A stretch of DNA of 64,000 bases from an uncultured Dialister sp. Lineage in GTDB: Bacteria; Bacillota; Negativicutes; Veillonellales; Dialisteraceae. Shown here in pieces: positions 1-7,168 of this stretch. How positions within the stretch are numbered: position 1 is the stretch's first letter; every line of letters starts with the position of its first letter. The notes beneath the pieces were generated by a model. The model ran no database searches, was not told the origin of the DNA, and worked only from the letters and a program-made list of their open reading frames with translations. The stretch is from assembly GCA_934178345.1 (NCBI GenBank), contig CAKPQG010000003.1:62001-126000 (forward strand), written 5' to 3'. The position numbers and the translations under genes are program-made.

Positions 1-233
1 TTGCGTTCGCTGCGCAGCTCTGCCTTGGAGAGCTTCATCATGTCTTTGCCATTGATCAGGACTTCGCCTGTGGTCGGTGGTTCAAGCATATTGATGCAGC
101 GGACCAGGGTCGATTTCCCAGCACCGGACTGTCCGACGATACCGTAGATCTCACCATCTTTGATGGTGAGGCTGACGTCATCCAGTGCTTTGAAATTGCC
201 ATATACTTTCGTTATATGTTTGAGTTCAATCAT
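1..233 (-). CDS. metN: Methionine ABC transporter ATP-binding protein MetN (partial, N-terminus only)
   Basis: The first 77 codons of an ABC ATPase run off the left edge. The N-terminus MIELKHITKVYGNFKALDDV, the Walker A stretch GQSGAGKST (residues 34-42) followed by LVRCINMLEPPTTGEV, and the later LSKAELRSER fit the MetN family, which energises import of D/L-methionine with MetI and MetQ. The ATG lies 8 bases after GAGGAG. A SAM-I riboswitch stands directly upstream, as expected for metNIQ in Firmicutes, and this supports methionine as the substrate over other amino acids. The rest of the operon is outside the window. Confidence 0.9.
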   Translation of the reverse strand, partial: MIELKHITKVYGNFKALDDVSLTIKDGEIYGIVGQSGAGKSTLVRCINMLEPPTTGEVLINGKDMMKLSKAELRSER

Positions 234-253
234 TGGAGTCTCCTCGTAAAAAA

Positions 254-391
254 CAAAAAAACTTTCATCGGAAGATGAAAGCTTTGAGTCGCATCATCTT
301 TCGAGCATATACTCGCTGGAATTGGCACCGTTTCATAAAGATGGTTGCCGTGGCTTCAAAGGGCCAGTCCCTCCGCCACTCATGATGAAAG
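254..391 (-). promoter_or_regulatory. SAM-I (S-box) riboswitch with intrinsic terminator, upstream of metN
   Basis: Read on the minus strand, the leader has the S-box core GTGGCGGAGGGACTGGCCC, then GAAGCCACGGCAACC, then GGTGCCAATTCCAGC. P1 is closed by CATCAT (near 383-388) and ATGATG (near 293-298). It is followed by a terminator, CTTTCATC-TTCC-GATGAAAG with seven U (about 282-254). The P1 3' strand can pair instead with the terminator 5' arm as antiterminator. By family knowledge, SAM binding stabilises P1 and terminates transcription, so metN is expressed when SAM is low. Confidence 0.95.
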
Positions 392-445
392 TTGTATGAA
401 ATTCATCGGCAAGGCCGATTGAATGAATTGTACTCTTTATGAGAA

Positions 446-660
446 AGAAAGTCAATAGGGGGGAGGGGGAGCCCGTAGGGCGTGCTGCCCCATGATTGCG
501 TGCGAAAGCATCGCTTGAATGAGAAATTAAAAATGAGAAATGCGAAATGGTGGTGCGGCGCATAAAAGTATAGCAGCGCCGCGAAGTATAAAATAATGGC
601 GAGACCCGAAGGTGGTATGTAGTCACCAGTCACCAGTCACTAGTCACAAGCTACTCCCAC
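446..660. repeat. Mosaic intergenic repeat (heptamers plus GCGGCGC hairpin)
   Basis: This gap between the divergent metN leader and the next gene holds the standard mosaic of the window. It has a GGCGTGCTGCCCC...GATTGCG module, AATGAGAAATTAAAAATGAG heptamers, the hairpin GCGGCGC (555-561)/GCGCCGC (576-582), and AGTCACC/AGTCACT heptamers at 619-650. No open frame in it looks coding. Confidence 0.8.
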
Positions 661-672
661 CCCATTTTCCTT

Positions 673-713
673 TTGCACCAGTTCATCTCTAATGCTATAA
701 TATACTAAAGTAT
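673..713 (+). promoter_or_regulatory. Sigma-70 promoter with inverted repeat, upstream of TrpR-like gene
   Basis: TTGCAC (673-678), 17-bp spacer, TATAAT (696-701). The inverted repeat ATACT-AA-AGTAT (702-713) overlaps the likely start point and could be an operator; self-regulation by the TrpR-like protein downstream is a guess. Confidence 0.6.
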
Positions 714-749
714 TGTACTATGACTACCCAATGACAGGAGGATATATCA

Positions 750-1064
750 ATGAGTGTGAATCACAGACTGGTGAATCCGCTGACGGATCAGCTTTTCGAT
801 GGCATTCTGACTTTGAAGACGAGAGAGGAGTGCTATGAATTTTTTGAAGACCTTTGTACGATCAATGAACTGCGCGACATGTCGCAGCGGCTGGAAGTGG
901 CACGCATGCTCGAAGCGGGAGATAAGTATGACCGCATCGAAGAAGCGACGGGCGCGAGCACTGCCACGATTTCCCGTGTCAAGCGCTGCCTGAAATTCGG
1001 AGCCGATGGATACGTGCAGGTGCTCTCTCGGATGGGAAAAGACGTCTCGAAGATGACTGACTGA
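750..1064 (+). CDS. TrpR/YerC-YecD family DNA-binding protein
   Basis: A 104-residue helical protein. It matches the YerC/YecD branch of the TrpR superfamily: N-terminal LTDQLFDGILTLKTREECYEFFEDLCTI dimerisation helices, then LRDMSQRLEVARML and a helix-turn-helix around residues 68-88 (EEATGASTATISRVKRCL). Length is normal for the family. The start follows AGGAGGATATATCA. It is the first gene after a good promoter, 71 bp ahead of a phosphohexomutase, and may be co-transcribed with it. Members are presumed transcription regulators; the ligand is unknown and there is no trp operon here, so tryptophan binding should not be assumed. Confidence 0.88.
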   Translation: MSVNHRLVNPLTDQLFDGILTLKTREECYEFFEDLCTINELRDMSQRLEVARMLEAGDKYDRIEEATGASTATISRVKRCLKFGADGYVQVLSRMGKDVSKMTD

Positions 1065-1135
1065 TCATTTCAGGGACATGGGGATCTGATCGCGGGATCG
1101 GATTCTCCTTAGTTTTTCAAAAAGGAAAAAATACC

Positions 1136-2506
1136 ATGCAACCATTAGAGCTTTCTCATGAAGGCTTCAAAGCCTATGATATTCGCGGTGTCGTGGGGGC
1201 GGAAGTGAATGAAGACCTGGCCTATCGCGTAGGTCGTGCCTATGCAGCGCTCTACCATCCGCGGGCGATGTGTGTCGGCTATGATATCCGTCCGAGCTCT
1301 CCTGCTATCGCTGAGGCGGTCATGCGCGGTCTGACGGATGGCGGCGCGGATGTGATGGACATCGGCCTATGCGGGACGGAGATGATGTACTTCGGCACGT
1401 TTCATTACGGACTTTCTGGCGGCATCATGATTACCGCGAGCCATAATCCATCGAACTACAATGGCTTAAAACTTGTGCGCGAAGGGGGGATCCCTGTCAG
1501 TGCTGATACGGGGCTGAAAGACATCGAAGCCCTTGCATTCTCTGGCGATTTTCCCGAGACGGAGAAAAAAGGGAAGATCTTTGAGAAACAGATCCTCTCG
1601 GACTACATCGACTGTATCCTCTCTTTTGTGGATGTCTCAAAGATGAAGCCGCTTCACATCGTGGTGAATGCTGGAAATGGCTGTGCCAATATCGCTTTCG
1701 CAGAACTGAAAAAACACCTGCCCTTTATTTTTACAGAATTATATATGGAGCCGGATGGCACTTTCCCTCATGGTGTGCCGAATCCGATGCTCGAAGAGTG
1801 CCAGAAGCCGCTCGTGGAGAAGGTACTCGAAGAAAAAGCGGATCTCGGCATCGCGTGGGATGGAGACTTTGATCGTTGTTTCTTCATCGATGAGAATGGG
1901 AAATTCGTAGAAGGCTGTTACATGGTGGGACTGCTTGCATCCTATTTCCTTAAGAGGCATCCCGGAGAAATCATCATTCACGATCCGCGCGTCTTCTGGA
2001 ATACGGAAAAGATCTGCCGTCTCTATGGCGGCGTGCCGGTCGAGTCGAAGGGCGGACATGCTTTCATGAAGGAGACCATGCGTCGTGTCCACGGCATTTA
2101 TGGCGCGGAGAACAGTGCCCATCATTTCTTCCGCGACTTCTCTTACTGTGACTCCGGGATGATCCCATGGCTCATCGTGACAGAGCTCATGAGCGAGACA
2201 GGCAGACACCTTGGGGAAATGGTCGCGGAAATGGAGAAGGAATTCCCTGTGAGCGGAGAGATCAATCTGCCCGCTAAGAATGTGGAGAAAACTCTCGCTG
2301 CCGTCAAGGCAGCCTATGCACCGAAAGCCTTAGCCACCGATCCCACGGATGGCGTAGGGCTTGAGTTTGAGAATTGGCGCTTCAATCTTCGTCCATCGAA
2401 TACGGAGCCACTCATCCGTTTCAATATGGAGACGATGGGCGACCGGGCGCTCCTCGAAGAGAAGAAAGAAGAAATCATGAAGCTCGTCGAGGAAAGCAAC
2501 AGATAA
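1136..2506 (+). CDS. Phosphomannomutase/phosphoglucomutase
   Basis: A 456-residue alpha-D-phosphohexomutase. All landmarks are visible: N-terminal FKAYDIRGVVG, the catalytic phosphoserine loop TASHNPSNYNG (around residue 103), the metal-binding loop DGDFDRCF (around residue 244), and the C-terminal phosphate-binding loop RPSNTEPLIRFN. It interconverts hexose 6- and 1-phosphates and so supplies sugar nucleotides for LPS and surface glycans. The family (ManB/AlgC type) often takes both mannose and glucose phosphates, and sequence alone does not decide. A weak AAGGA precedes the ATG. A strong terminator follows. Confidence 0.93.
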   Translation: MQPLELSHEGFKAYDIRGVVGAEVNEDLAYRVGRAYAALYHPRAMCVGYDIRPSSPAIAEAVMRGLTDGGADVMDIGLCGTEMMYFGTFHYGLSGGIMITASHNPSNYNGLKLVREGGIPVSADTGLKDIEALAFSGDFPETEKKGKIFEKQILSDYIDCILSFVDVSKMKPLHIVVNAGNGCANIAFAELKKHLPFIFTELYMEPDGTFPHGVPNPMLEECQKPLVEKVLEEKADLGIAWDGDFDRCFFIDENGKFVEGCYMVGLLASYFLKRHPGEIIIHDPRVFWNTEKICRLYGGVPVESKGGHAFMKETMRRVHGIYGAENSAHHFFRDFSYCDSGMIPWLIVTELMSETGRHLGEMVAEMEKEFPVSGEINLPAKNVEKTLAAVKAAYAPKALATDPTDGVGLEFENWRFNLRPSNTEPLIRFNMETMGDRALLEEKKEEIMKLVEESNR

Positions 2507-2631
2507 TGCGGCTTATCGCTTTTGCGCGGACAGCAGCGCCCGTTGGGCATTCGTTTGAGAGGATATGCTCTTATCGATCAAAAGCTCTACGCTGATGCAT
2601 ACATATGATGCATACGATCTCTCATGTAAAC

Positions 2632-2679
2632 AAAGGAGCTGTGAAGAAATGAATCCTCATTTCTTCACAGCTCCTTTTT
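2632..2679 (+). terminator. Strong intrinsic terminator after phosphohexomutase
   Basis: A 20-bp stem, AAGGAGCTGTGAAGAAATGA against TCATTTCTTCACAGCTCCTT with an ATCC loop, is followed by a T run. The A-rich 5' side makes it potentially bidirectional. Confidence 0.9.
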
Positions 2680-2689
2680 ACTTTGCTTT

Positions 2690-3025
2690 CATTTGGTTCA
2701 GGGTTAGCCCCTTGGGCGGCTCCGTCCACTGATTATGAATGAAAGCTTTGCGCGAATGAGGAATTAGGAATGAGGAATTAGGAATGGTGGTGCGGCGCAT
2801 AAAAAGCAGAAGCGCCGCGGAGTATAAATAGTGGCGATGCCCGAAGGCGGTATTTAAGTCACTAGTCACTAGCTACCAGTCACTTTCGGCTCCTAATCCC
2901 TAGCCACTAATCCCTAGCTACTAATCATCCCTGCTTTCAAACTTCAAGGTTCAGGTGGCGGCTTCGCCGCCTTTTTTAGAAGATGGTATTCTCGTATCGC
3001 AGCCTTCCCCTCTAGGGGAAGGTGC
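2690..3025. repeat. Mosaic intergenic repeat
   Basis: Contains the GGGGCTAACC-type module, AATGAGG/AATTAGG heptamers (about 2756-2785), the hairpin GCGGCGC (2792-2798)/GCGCCGC (2812-2818), TAGTCAC heptamers (2852-2883) and AATCCCT/AGCCACT heptamers (2893-2927). It then passes into a CCTTCCCCTCTAGGGGAAGG module (about 3003-3023). No coding signal. Confidence 0.8.
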
Positions 3026-3035
3026 CCCGCAGGGG

Positions 3036-3345
3036 TAATGCTATTAAGTTAAGGAAATCGTTAGCTACGTAACGTCTTGCTTCCCCCTTCGGGGGAAGTG
3101 CCGAAGGCAATAGGGGCATGCTAGTGGTATAGCGTACTATGTTGAATAGTCCGATGCTATCGATATCCCAACACTTTCATTCAATACCGATACGTAGCCC
3201 CCTCATCTCACTTCGTTCGAAATGGCGTCTCACTGGATTTTCGCGTTGCTTCACTCCTAAAAATCCAGTTCGCTTGCACAAGCCCTTCGGGCAGCTCCCC
3301 CGATGGGGAGCCAAGAACGTTCTTCCGCTTAACTTAATAGCATTA
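3036..3345. mobile_element. MITE-like element, copy 1 (310 bp)
   Basis: It has perfect 18-bp terminal inverted repeats, TAATGCTATTAAGTTAAG (3036-3053) and its complement (3328-3345). A 10-bp direct repeat, CCCGCAGGGG, flanks it at 3026-3035 and 3346-3355 and reads as a target-site duplication. The interior has hairpins such as CTTCCCCCTTCGGGGGAAG and CAGCTCCCCCGATGGGGAG. No transposase frame, so movement must be in trans. Related copies lie at 9961-10192, 24818-25089 and, without ends, 58619-58820. Confidence 0.85.
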
Positions 3346-3501
3346 CCCGCAGGGGCGGATAGGGTGACTATGGCATGAAAGACAGCTGGGATAAGGTTTT
3401 CCGGTCACTCCTATGAGAGCTGCAAGTCCCCCGAGGCAGATTGAACGCGAAAATGAGATGATCGTTATTTCACATCGCCATTGTTTTTTTATACGCGACT
3501 A

Positions 3502-3537
3502 TTGCATTTTCATGCAAATAGGTGTATATTTATTGCA
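3502..3537 (+). promoter_or_regulatory. Promoter with overlapping inverted repeats, upstream of first binding protein
   Basis: TTGCAT (3502-3507), 17-bp spacer, TATATT (3525-3530). The -35 lies in the inverted repeat TTGCAT-TTTC-ATGCAA (3502-3517), and the -10 in TGTATATTTATTGCA (3523-3537), which loosely resembles an ARG box. A regulator site is likely; its identity is inferred only. Confidence 0.5.
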
Positions 3538-3579
3538 TCAAATCCAACTGCATGTGAAAAGAAAGCAAAGAGGGTATAG

Positions 3580-4437
3580 ATGATGAATAAAATGTTGAAA
3601 CTGGCCATCCTGGGTGTGGCAGCCTGCGGCGTATTTGCCCTTACCGGCTGCGGCGGAGACAAAGCCGCTTCTTCCTCTGCAGCATCGAGTGCGGCAGGAC
3701 AGGGCGCTCTCCTTCAGAAAATCAAAAAAGATGGAAAACTTGTGGTAGGTACAGCGCCGGGCTTCCCGCCATACGAATTCCTGGATACTTCGGTCAAGGA
3801 TAAAAAATCCATCACGGGGATCGATATCAAAATCGCAGAGGCCGTTGCGAAGAAACTGGGCGTCAAGCTCGAGGTACAGGACATGACCTTCCAGTCGCTT
3901 CTGGCTTCCATCACGACAGGCAAGATCGATATCGCGATCTCCGCCATCACTCCGACGGCAGAACGTGAGAAGACCGTCGATTTCTCCGACAGCTACCTCG
4001 TCGGCAAACAGACGCTCCTCGTCCGTAAGGAAGATGAAGGCAAGTACAAGACACTGGCTGATTTCAATGGCAAAAAGATCGCCGTCCAGAAGTCTTCCCT
4101 GCAGGAAAAGCTGACCAGCGAGCAGATCAAAGACGCACAGGTCGTATCTCTTTCGAAAGTTCCGGATGCGCTTTTGGAACTCCAGCAGGGCAAAGTCGAT
4201 GCCGTCCCGGTACAGAGCATTGTCGGCGGGCAGTACCTTGTCACGAATCCTGACCTGGCTCCGACGAATGTATTCTTTAAGATTGACAGCAAGGGCTCTG
4301 CGGTCGCTGTGGCGAAGGGAAATGATGACCTCATCAAGATCATCAATGAAGTCATCAAAGAAAACCATGATAATGGCAACATCGATCAATGGGTCGATGA
4401 AATGACGAAGAAAGCCGTAGAAAACGCGAAGAAATAA
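3580..4437 (+). CDS. Amino-acid ABC transporter substrate-binding lipoprotein (SBP_bac_3), paralogue 1
   Basis: A 285-residue periplasmic binding protein. A signal peptide ends in the lipobox LTGC (Cys near residue 24), so it should be membrane-anchored. The mature part starts with a Ser/Ala linker, then GKLVVGTAPGFPPYEFLD (first lobe), IDIKIAEAVAKKLGVKLEVQDM, the hinge region with SAITPTAEREKTVDFSDSYL, and GKKIAVQKSSLQEKL. These are hallmarks of the family that binds polar amino acids or cystine. No permease or ATPase gene is adjacent. Two close paralogues follow (4812-5657 and 6125-6991), each with its own promoter. The start follows AGAGGGTATAG. The ligand is not determinable. Confidence 0.92.
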   Translation: MMNKMLKLAILGVAACGVFALTGCGGDKAASSSAASSAAGQGALLQKIKKDGKLVVGTAPGFPPYEFLDTSVKDKKSITGIDIKIAEAVAKKLGVKLEVQDMTFQSLLASITTGKIDIAISAITPTAEREKTVDFSDSYLVGKQTLLVRKEDEGKYKTLADFNGKKIAVQKSSLQEKLTSEQIKDAQVVSLSKVPDALLELQQGKVDAVPVQSIVGGQYLVTNPDLAPTNVFFKIDSKGSAVAVAKGNDDLIKIINEVIKENHDNGNIDQWVDEMTKKAVENAKK

Positions 4438-4439
4438 AA

Positions 4440-4640
4440 GGGGTAGCTCATGGGGGCGTGCTGCTCCTTGACTCTGAAGGGAAACTCTTCTCGAATGAGA
4501 AATGGTGGAGCGGCTACGCCGCAATTTTAAATGGGCGATGTCCGAAGATGGCATTTCAGTCACCAGTCACTAGTCACTCGAGGCTCCTAATCCCTAATCC
4601 CGAGCTACTCCACTGAGTCGAAGGATTCTATAGGTCAAGC
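4440..4640. repeat. Mosaic intergenic repeat
   Basis: Holds a degenerate GGCGTGCTGC module, a GCGGCTACGCCGC hairpin, GGGCGATGTCCGAAGATGGCAT, AGTCACC/AGTCACT heptamers (4558-4580) and AATCCCT heptamers. Nothing coding seen. Confidence 0.75.
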
Positions 4641-4699
4641 GGTATCCTGCATCGTAACCCCAACTCCCAAACCTATTTTCCTTACAGTTTCAGATTTCC

Positions 4700-4737
4700 A
4701 AAGACGGATGCTCCCTTCACGGTTCATCCGTCTTTTT
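4700..4737 (+). terminator. Intrinsic terminator
   Basis: AAAGACGGATG pairs with CATCCGTCTTT around a 14-nt loop and is followed by T5. It lies 260 bp past the first binding-protein gene and just before the next promoter, so it insulates the two units. Confidence 0.8.
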
Positions 4738-4740
4738 CCA

Positions 4741-4770
4741 TTGACAGAATTTCTTACACCATGCTACTAT
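4741..4770 (+). promoter_or_regulatory. Sigma-70 promoter of second binding protein
   Basis: TTGACA (4741-4746), 18-bp spacer, TACTAT (4765-4770), about 40 bp before the chosen ATG. Confidence 0.65.
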
Positions 4771-4811
4771 TTTTGTATCCTTATGTATTTTGGGAAAGCG
4801 AGGTCTTTCAA

Positions 4812-5657
4812 ATGAAAAAAACTGTAAAATTTGCGCTGCTTGGTCTGGCTGCTGCCGGCGCGCTTCTGATGGCTGGCTGCGGGGATGACAAAGGCGCAGC
4901 GAAATCCGCTGCCTCCGGGGAAGCGCAGCAGGGACAGCTGATGGAAACCATCAAGAAGAGAGGCAAAATCATCGTCGGCACCTCTTCCGGCTACCCGCCA
5001 TATGTATTTGTAGACTCTGGCTCCGCTGACAAGAAAGTCATCGGCCTTGATATCGAAATGTGCCAGCAGATCGCTGACAAGCTCGGCGTCAAGATGGAAG
5101 TCCAGGACATGGGCTTCTCTGCACTGCTCTCCTCCGTCACGGCAGGCAAGGTCGACATCGCTGTCGGCGGTGTCTCCCCGACTCCGGAACGCGAGAAAGC
5201 CATGGCCTTCTCTGACAAGTATCTTCCGACGGAGCAGAAGCTGCTCGTCCTGAAGAAGAATCAGCACGTATATAAGACAGCCGCAGACCTGAAGGGCAAG
5301 ACCATCGGCGCAGAAAAGTCCACCACACAGGAAGCGACGGCACAGAAAGTCGAAGGTGCGAAAGCTCTCGGTCTCTCCAGCGTACCGGACGCGATCTTGC
5401 AGCTGAAGAATGAAAAGCTCGACGGCATCGTCCTCGAAGGCGTCGTAGCCAAGCAGTACCTGATTTTCAATGATGACCTCGCTCTTGCAGATGTACAGTT
5501 CGAAGGGGCAAAGAAAGTCTCTGCTGTAGCCATGAAGAAGGGCAATGACGACCTCATGAAGATCATCAATGAGATCATCAAGAAGGATACCGAATCCGGC
5601 CAGTTCGAGAAATGGGTCGATCAGTACAGCAAGATCGCAGTAGAAAAAGCGAAGTAA
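4812..5657 (+). CDS. Amino-acid ABC transporter substrate-binding lipoprotein (SBP_bac_3), paralogue 2
   Basis: 281 residues from the ATG at 4812. An in-frame start at 4761 would overlap the promoter and put 17 odd residues before the signal peptide, so it is rejected; GAGG precedes the chosen ATG. The signal peptide ends at lipobox MAGC. Key segments parallel paralogue 1: GKIIVGTSSGYPPYVFVDSG, IGLDIEMCQQIADKLGVKME, VGGVSPTPEREKAMAFSDKY, GKTIGAEKSTTQEATAQ and a C-terminal NDDLMKIINEIIKK. It should bind an amino acid at the outer face of the inner membrane. No permease is adjacent. It is followed by its own terminator. Confidence 0.92.
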   Translation: MKKTVKFALLGLAAAGALLMAGCGDDKGAAKSAASGEAQQGQLMETIKKRGKIIVGTSSGYPPYVFVDSGSADKKVIGLDIEMCQQIADKLGVKMEVQDMGFSALLSSVTAGKVDIAVGGVSPTPEREKAMAFSDKYLPTEQKLLVLKKNQHVYKTAADLKGKTIGAEKSTTQEATAQKVEGAKALGLSSVPDAILQLKNEKLDGIVLEGVVAKQYLIFNDDLALADVQFEGAKKVSAVAMKKGNDDLMKIINEIIKKDTESGQFEKWVDQYSKIAVEKAK

Positions 5658-5690
5658 GGCTATCGGACTTTGCTCGTGAATATTTTGCAT

Positions 5691-5727
5691 AAAAGCGCAG
5701 ACTCCATGGAGGAGGCTGCGCTTTTTT
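5691..5727 (+). terminator. Intrinsic terminator after second binding protein
   Basis: AAAAGCGCAGACTCC pairs with GGAGGCTGCGCTTTT (one mismatch) around ATGGA, ending in T6. Confidence 0.88.
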
Positions 5728-5865
5728 ATTGCGGCTCTGCACAGCAGGAAGAAGTAAGGCTGAAAAAGTACGCGATATCGCAGAGCCTATCTTCTTCGCG
5801 CATGTGGAACTTTCTGTGAAGTGAAAAAACAAGAAATCTGATCTCGAAAAATCACGAAAATTGAA

Positions 5866-5904
5866 TGAATAATTATTGACAAACATGTATAATCATGCTA
5901 TCAT
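5866..5904 (+). promoter_or_regulatory. Promoter with ARG-box-like palindrome, upstream of third binding protein
   Basis: TTGACA (5876-5881), 17-bp spacer, TATCAT (5899-5904). TGAATAATTATTGA (5866-5879) overlaps the -35 and is one base from a perfect ArgR-type palindrome TGAATAATTATTCA. This hints at arginine-responsive repression. The repeat element that follows lies in the 5' untranslated region. Confidence 0.6.
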
Positions 5905-5923
5905 CTATGCATACAAAAACGAA

Positions 5924-6084
5924 AGGAAACACTGATTCAATCGTTGCCAGATTTCATCCTTGAATTTTTATAAAATGCAAGGAATGATTCGACGCGAATA
6001 GCGCGCTATTTAAGGAGAATAATGACGAAGCAGTGTATAAAAATTCTTATGAAATCTGACTCTGCGATTTAATCAGCGTTTCCA
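5924..6084. mobile_element. AAGGAAACACTGATT-ended repeat element (full copy a)
   Basis: About 160 bp bounded by AAGGAAACACTGATT and AATCAGCGTTTCCA. The interior has ATTTTTATAA...GTATAAAAAT inverted arms and GCGAATAGCGCGCTATT. It sits between the promoter and the start codon of the third binding protein, so the mRNA must carry it. No coding capacity. Confidence 0.75.
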
Positions 6085-6124
6085 TAAGTCCGATGGGGAC
6101 GATTTTACTAGAGAGGTGCGTATC

Positions 6125-6991
6125 ATGATGATGAAACATAGCAAAGCATGGAAAGCAGCTGCCCTTGGTCTGGCAGCTATGGCAGCATTCACACTGGCAG
6201 GCTGCGGCGGCAGCGGCGACAAAGCAGCATCGAGCAAACCGCAGACGCAGAAAGAAAGCCCGCTGATGCAGAAGATCAAGAAAGAAGGCAAGCTCGTCGT
6301 AGGCACCGCGTCCGGTTACCCGCCATATGAATTCGTCGATACGTCCGTCGGTGAAAAGAAAGTCATCGGCATTGATATGGAACTTGCACAGAAAGTCGCT
6401 GACAAGCTCGGCGTGAAGCTCGAAGTGCAGGATATGAATTTCCAGGCGCTTCTGACTTCGCTCACCAGCGGTAAGGTCGATATCGCTATCGCCGGTATCA
6501 ACCCAACTGATGAACGCAGGAAATCGATGGATTTTTCGAACAACTACCTGCCGACAGAACAGCTCGTCATCATCAAAAAGGCAGATGCAGACAAATATAA
6601 GAAAGTAGAAGATCTCTATGGCAAGACCATCGGTGTTCAGAAGTCCACCACACAGGAAGCTCTGGCAAAGGAAAAGATCAAAGATGCCAAGATCGTCGGC
6701 CTTGCTCATGTTCCGGAAGTCGTGCTCGAACTCAAGCATGGTAAGGTAGATGGCCTCGTTGTCGAAGGCATCGTCGGCCAGCAGTATCTCATTTTCAATG
6801 ATGACCTGATGTTCTCGGATATCAAATTCCCGAATGCTGTCAAGAACTCTGCGGCTGCCATCCAGAAGGGCAATGAAGATGTCCTGGCTGTCGTGAACGA
6901 AGTCATCAAAGAAAATACGGACAATGGCAACTTCAAGAAATGGACAGAAGAATACAGCAAGAAAGCTGTAGCGAATGCGGATAATAAGTAA
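6125..6991 (+). CDS. Amino-acid ABC transporter substrate-binding lipoprotein (SBP_bac_3), paralogue 3
   Basis: 288 residues. I prefer the ATG at 6125, behind GAGAGGTG, over the in-frame GTG at 6116, which lies inside that ribosome site. The lipobox is LAGC in a typical signal peptide, then GKLVVGTASGYPPYEFVD, IGIDMELAQKVADKLGVKLE, IAGINPTDERRKSMDFSNNY, GKTIGVQKSTTQEALAKEK and a C-terminal NEDVLAVVNEVIKE. The three proteins look like products of local duplication. Expected role: capture of an amino acid for an ABC importer encoded elsewhere. Confidence 0.92.
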   Translation: MMMKHSKAWKAAALGLAAMAAFTLAGCGGSGDKAASSKPQTQKESPLMQKIKKEGKLVVGTASGYPPYEFVDTSVGEKKVIGIDMELAQKVADKLGVKLEVQDMNFQALLTSLTSGKVDIAIAGINPTDERRKSMDFSNNYLPTEQLVIIKKADADKYKKVEDLYGKTIGVQKSTTQEALAKEKIKDAKIVGLAHVPEVVLELKHGKVDGLVVEGIVGQQYLIFNDDLMFSDIKFPNAVKNSAAAIQKGNEDVLAVVNEVIKENTDNGNFKKWTEEYSKKAVANADNK

Positions 6992-7017
6992 GGAGAAACG
7001 TTTCATCAGTGTTTCCC

Positions 7018-7079
7018 AAGGGTTCAGGGGGAGTCTCCGGGGCTTGACGCTCCGTGGGCTCACCCTGAACCCTTTCTTA
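7018..7079 (+). terminator. Intrinsic terminator after third binding protein
   Basis: AAGGGTTCAGGG pairs with CCCTGAACCCTT around a long inner hairpin, then TCTTATTTT. The arms are built from the AACCCTG repeat motif common in the window's gaps. Confidence 0.7.
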
Positions 7080-7107
7080 TTTTCCTATAGGCAATCCCAT
7101 GCTCGTG

Positions 7108-7116
7108 TGTTATAAT
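7108..7116 (+). promoter_or_regulatory. Extended -10 promoter of lysA
   Basis: TGT-TATAAT (7108-7116), about 50 bp before the ATG. No good -35 is seen at the usual distance, so this is an extended -10 candidate. Confidence 0.5.
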
Positions 7117-7168
7117 TAAACATCGAATTTTTCGATAAAACCCAAAGACTAGGAAAGAAGGATATGTA

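Noticed and set aside
3139..3378. Open frame within MITE copy 1
   Set aside because: Not conserved between copies; reads through hairpins and an inverted terminal repeat.
3538..4563. Minus-strand open frame opposite the first binding protein
   Set aside because: Same shadow pattern recurs opposite paralogues 2 and 3, so it follows from the plus-strand codons.
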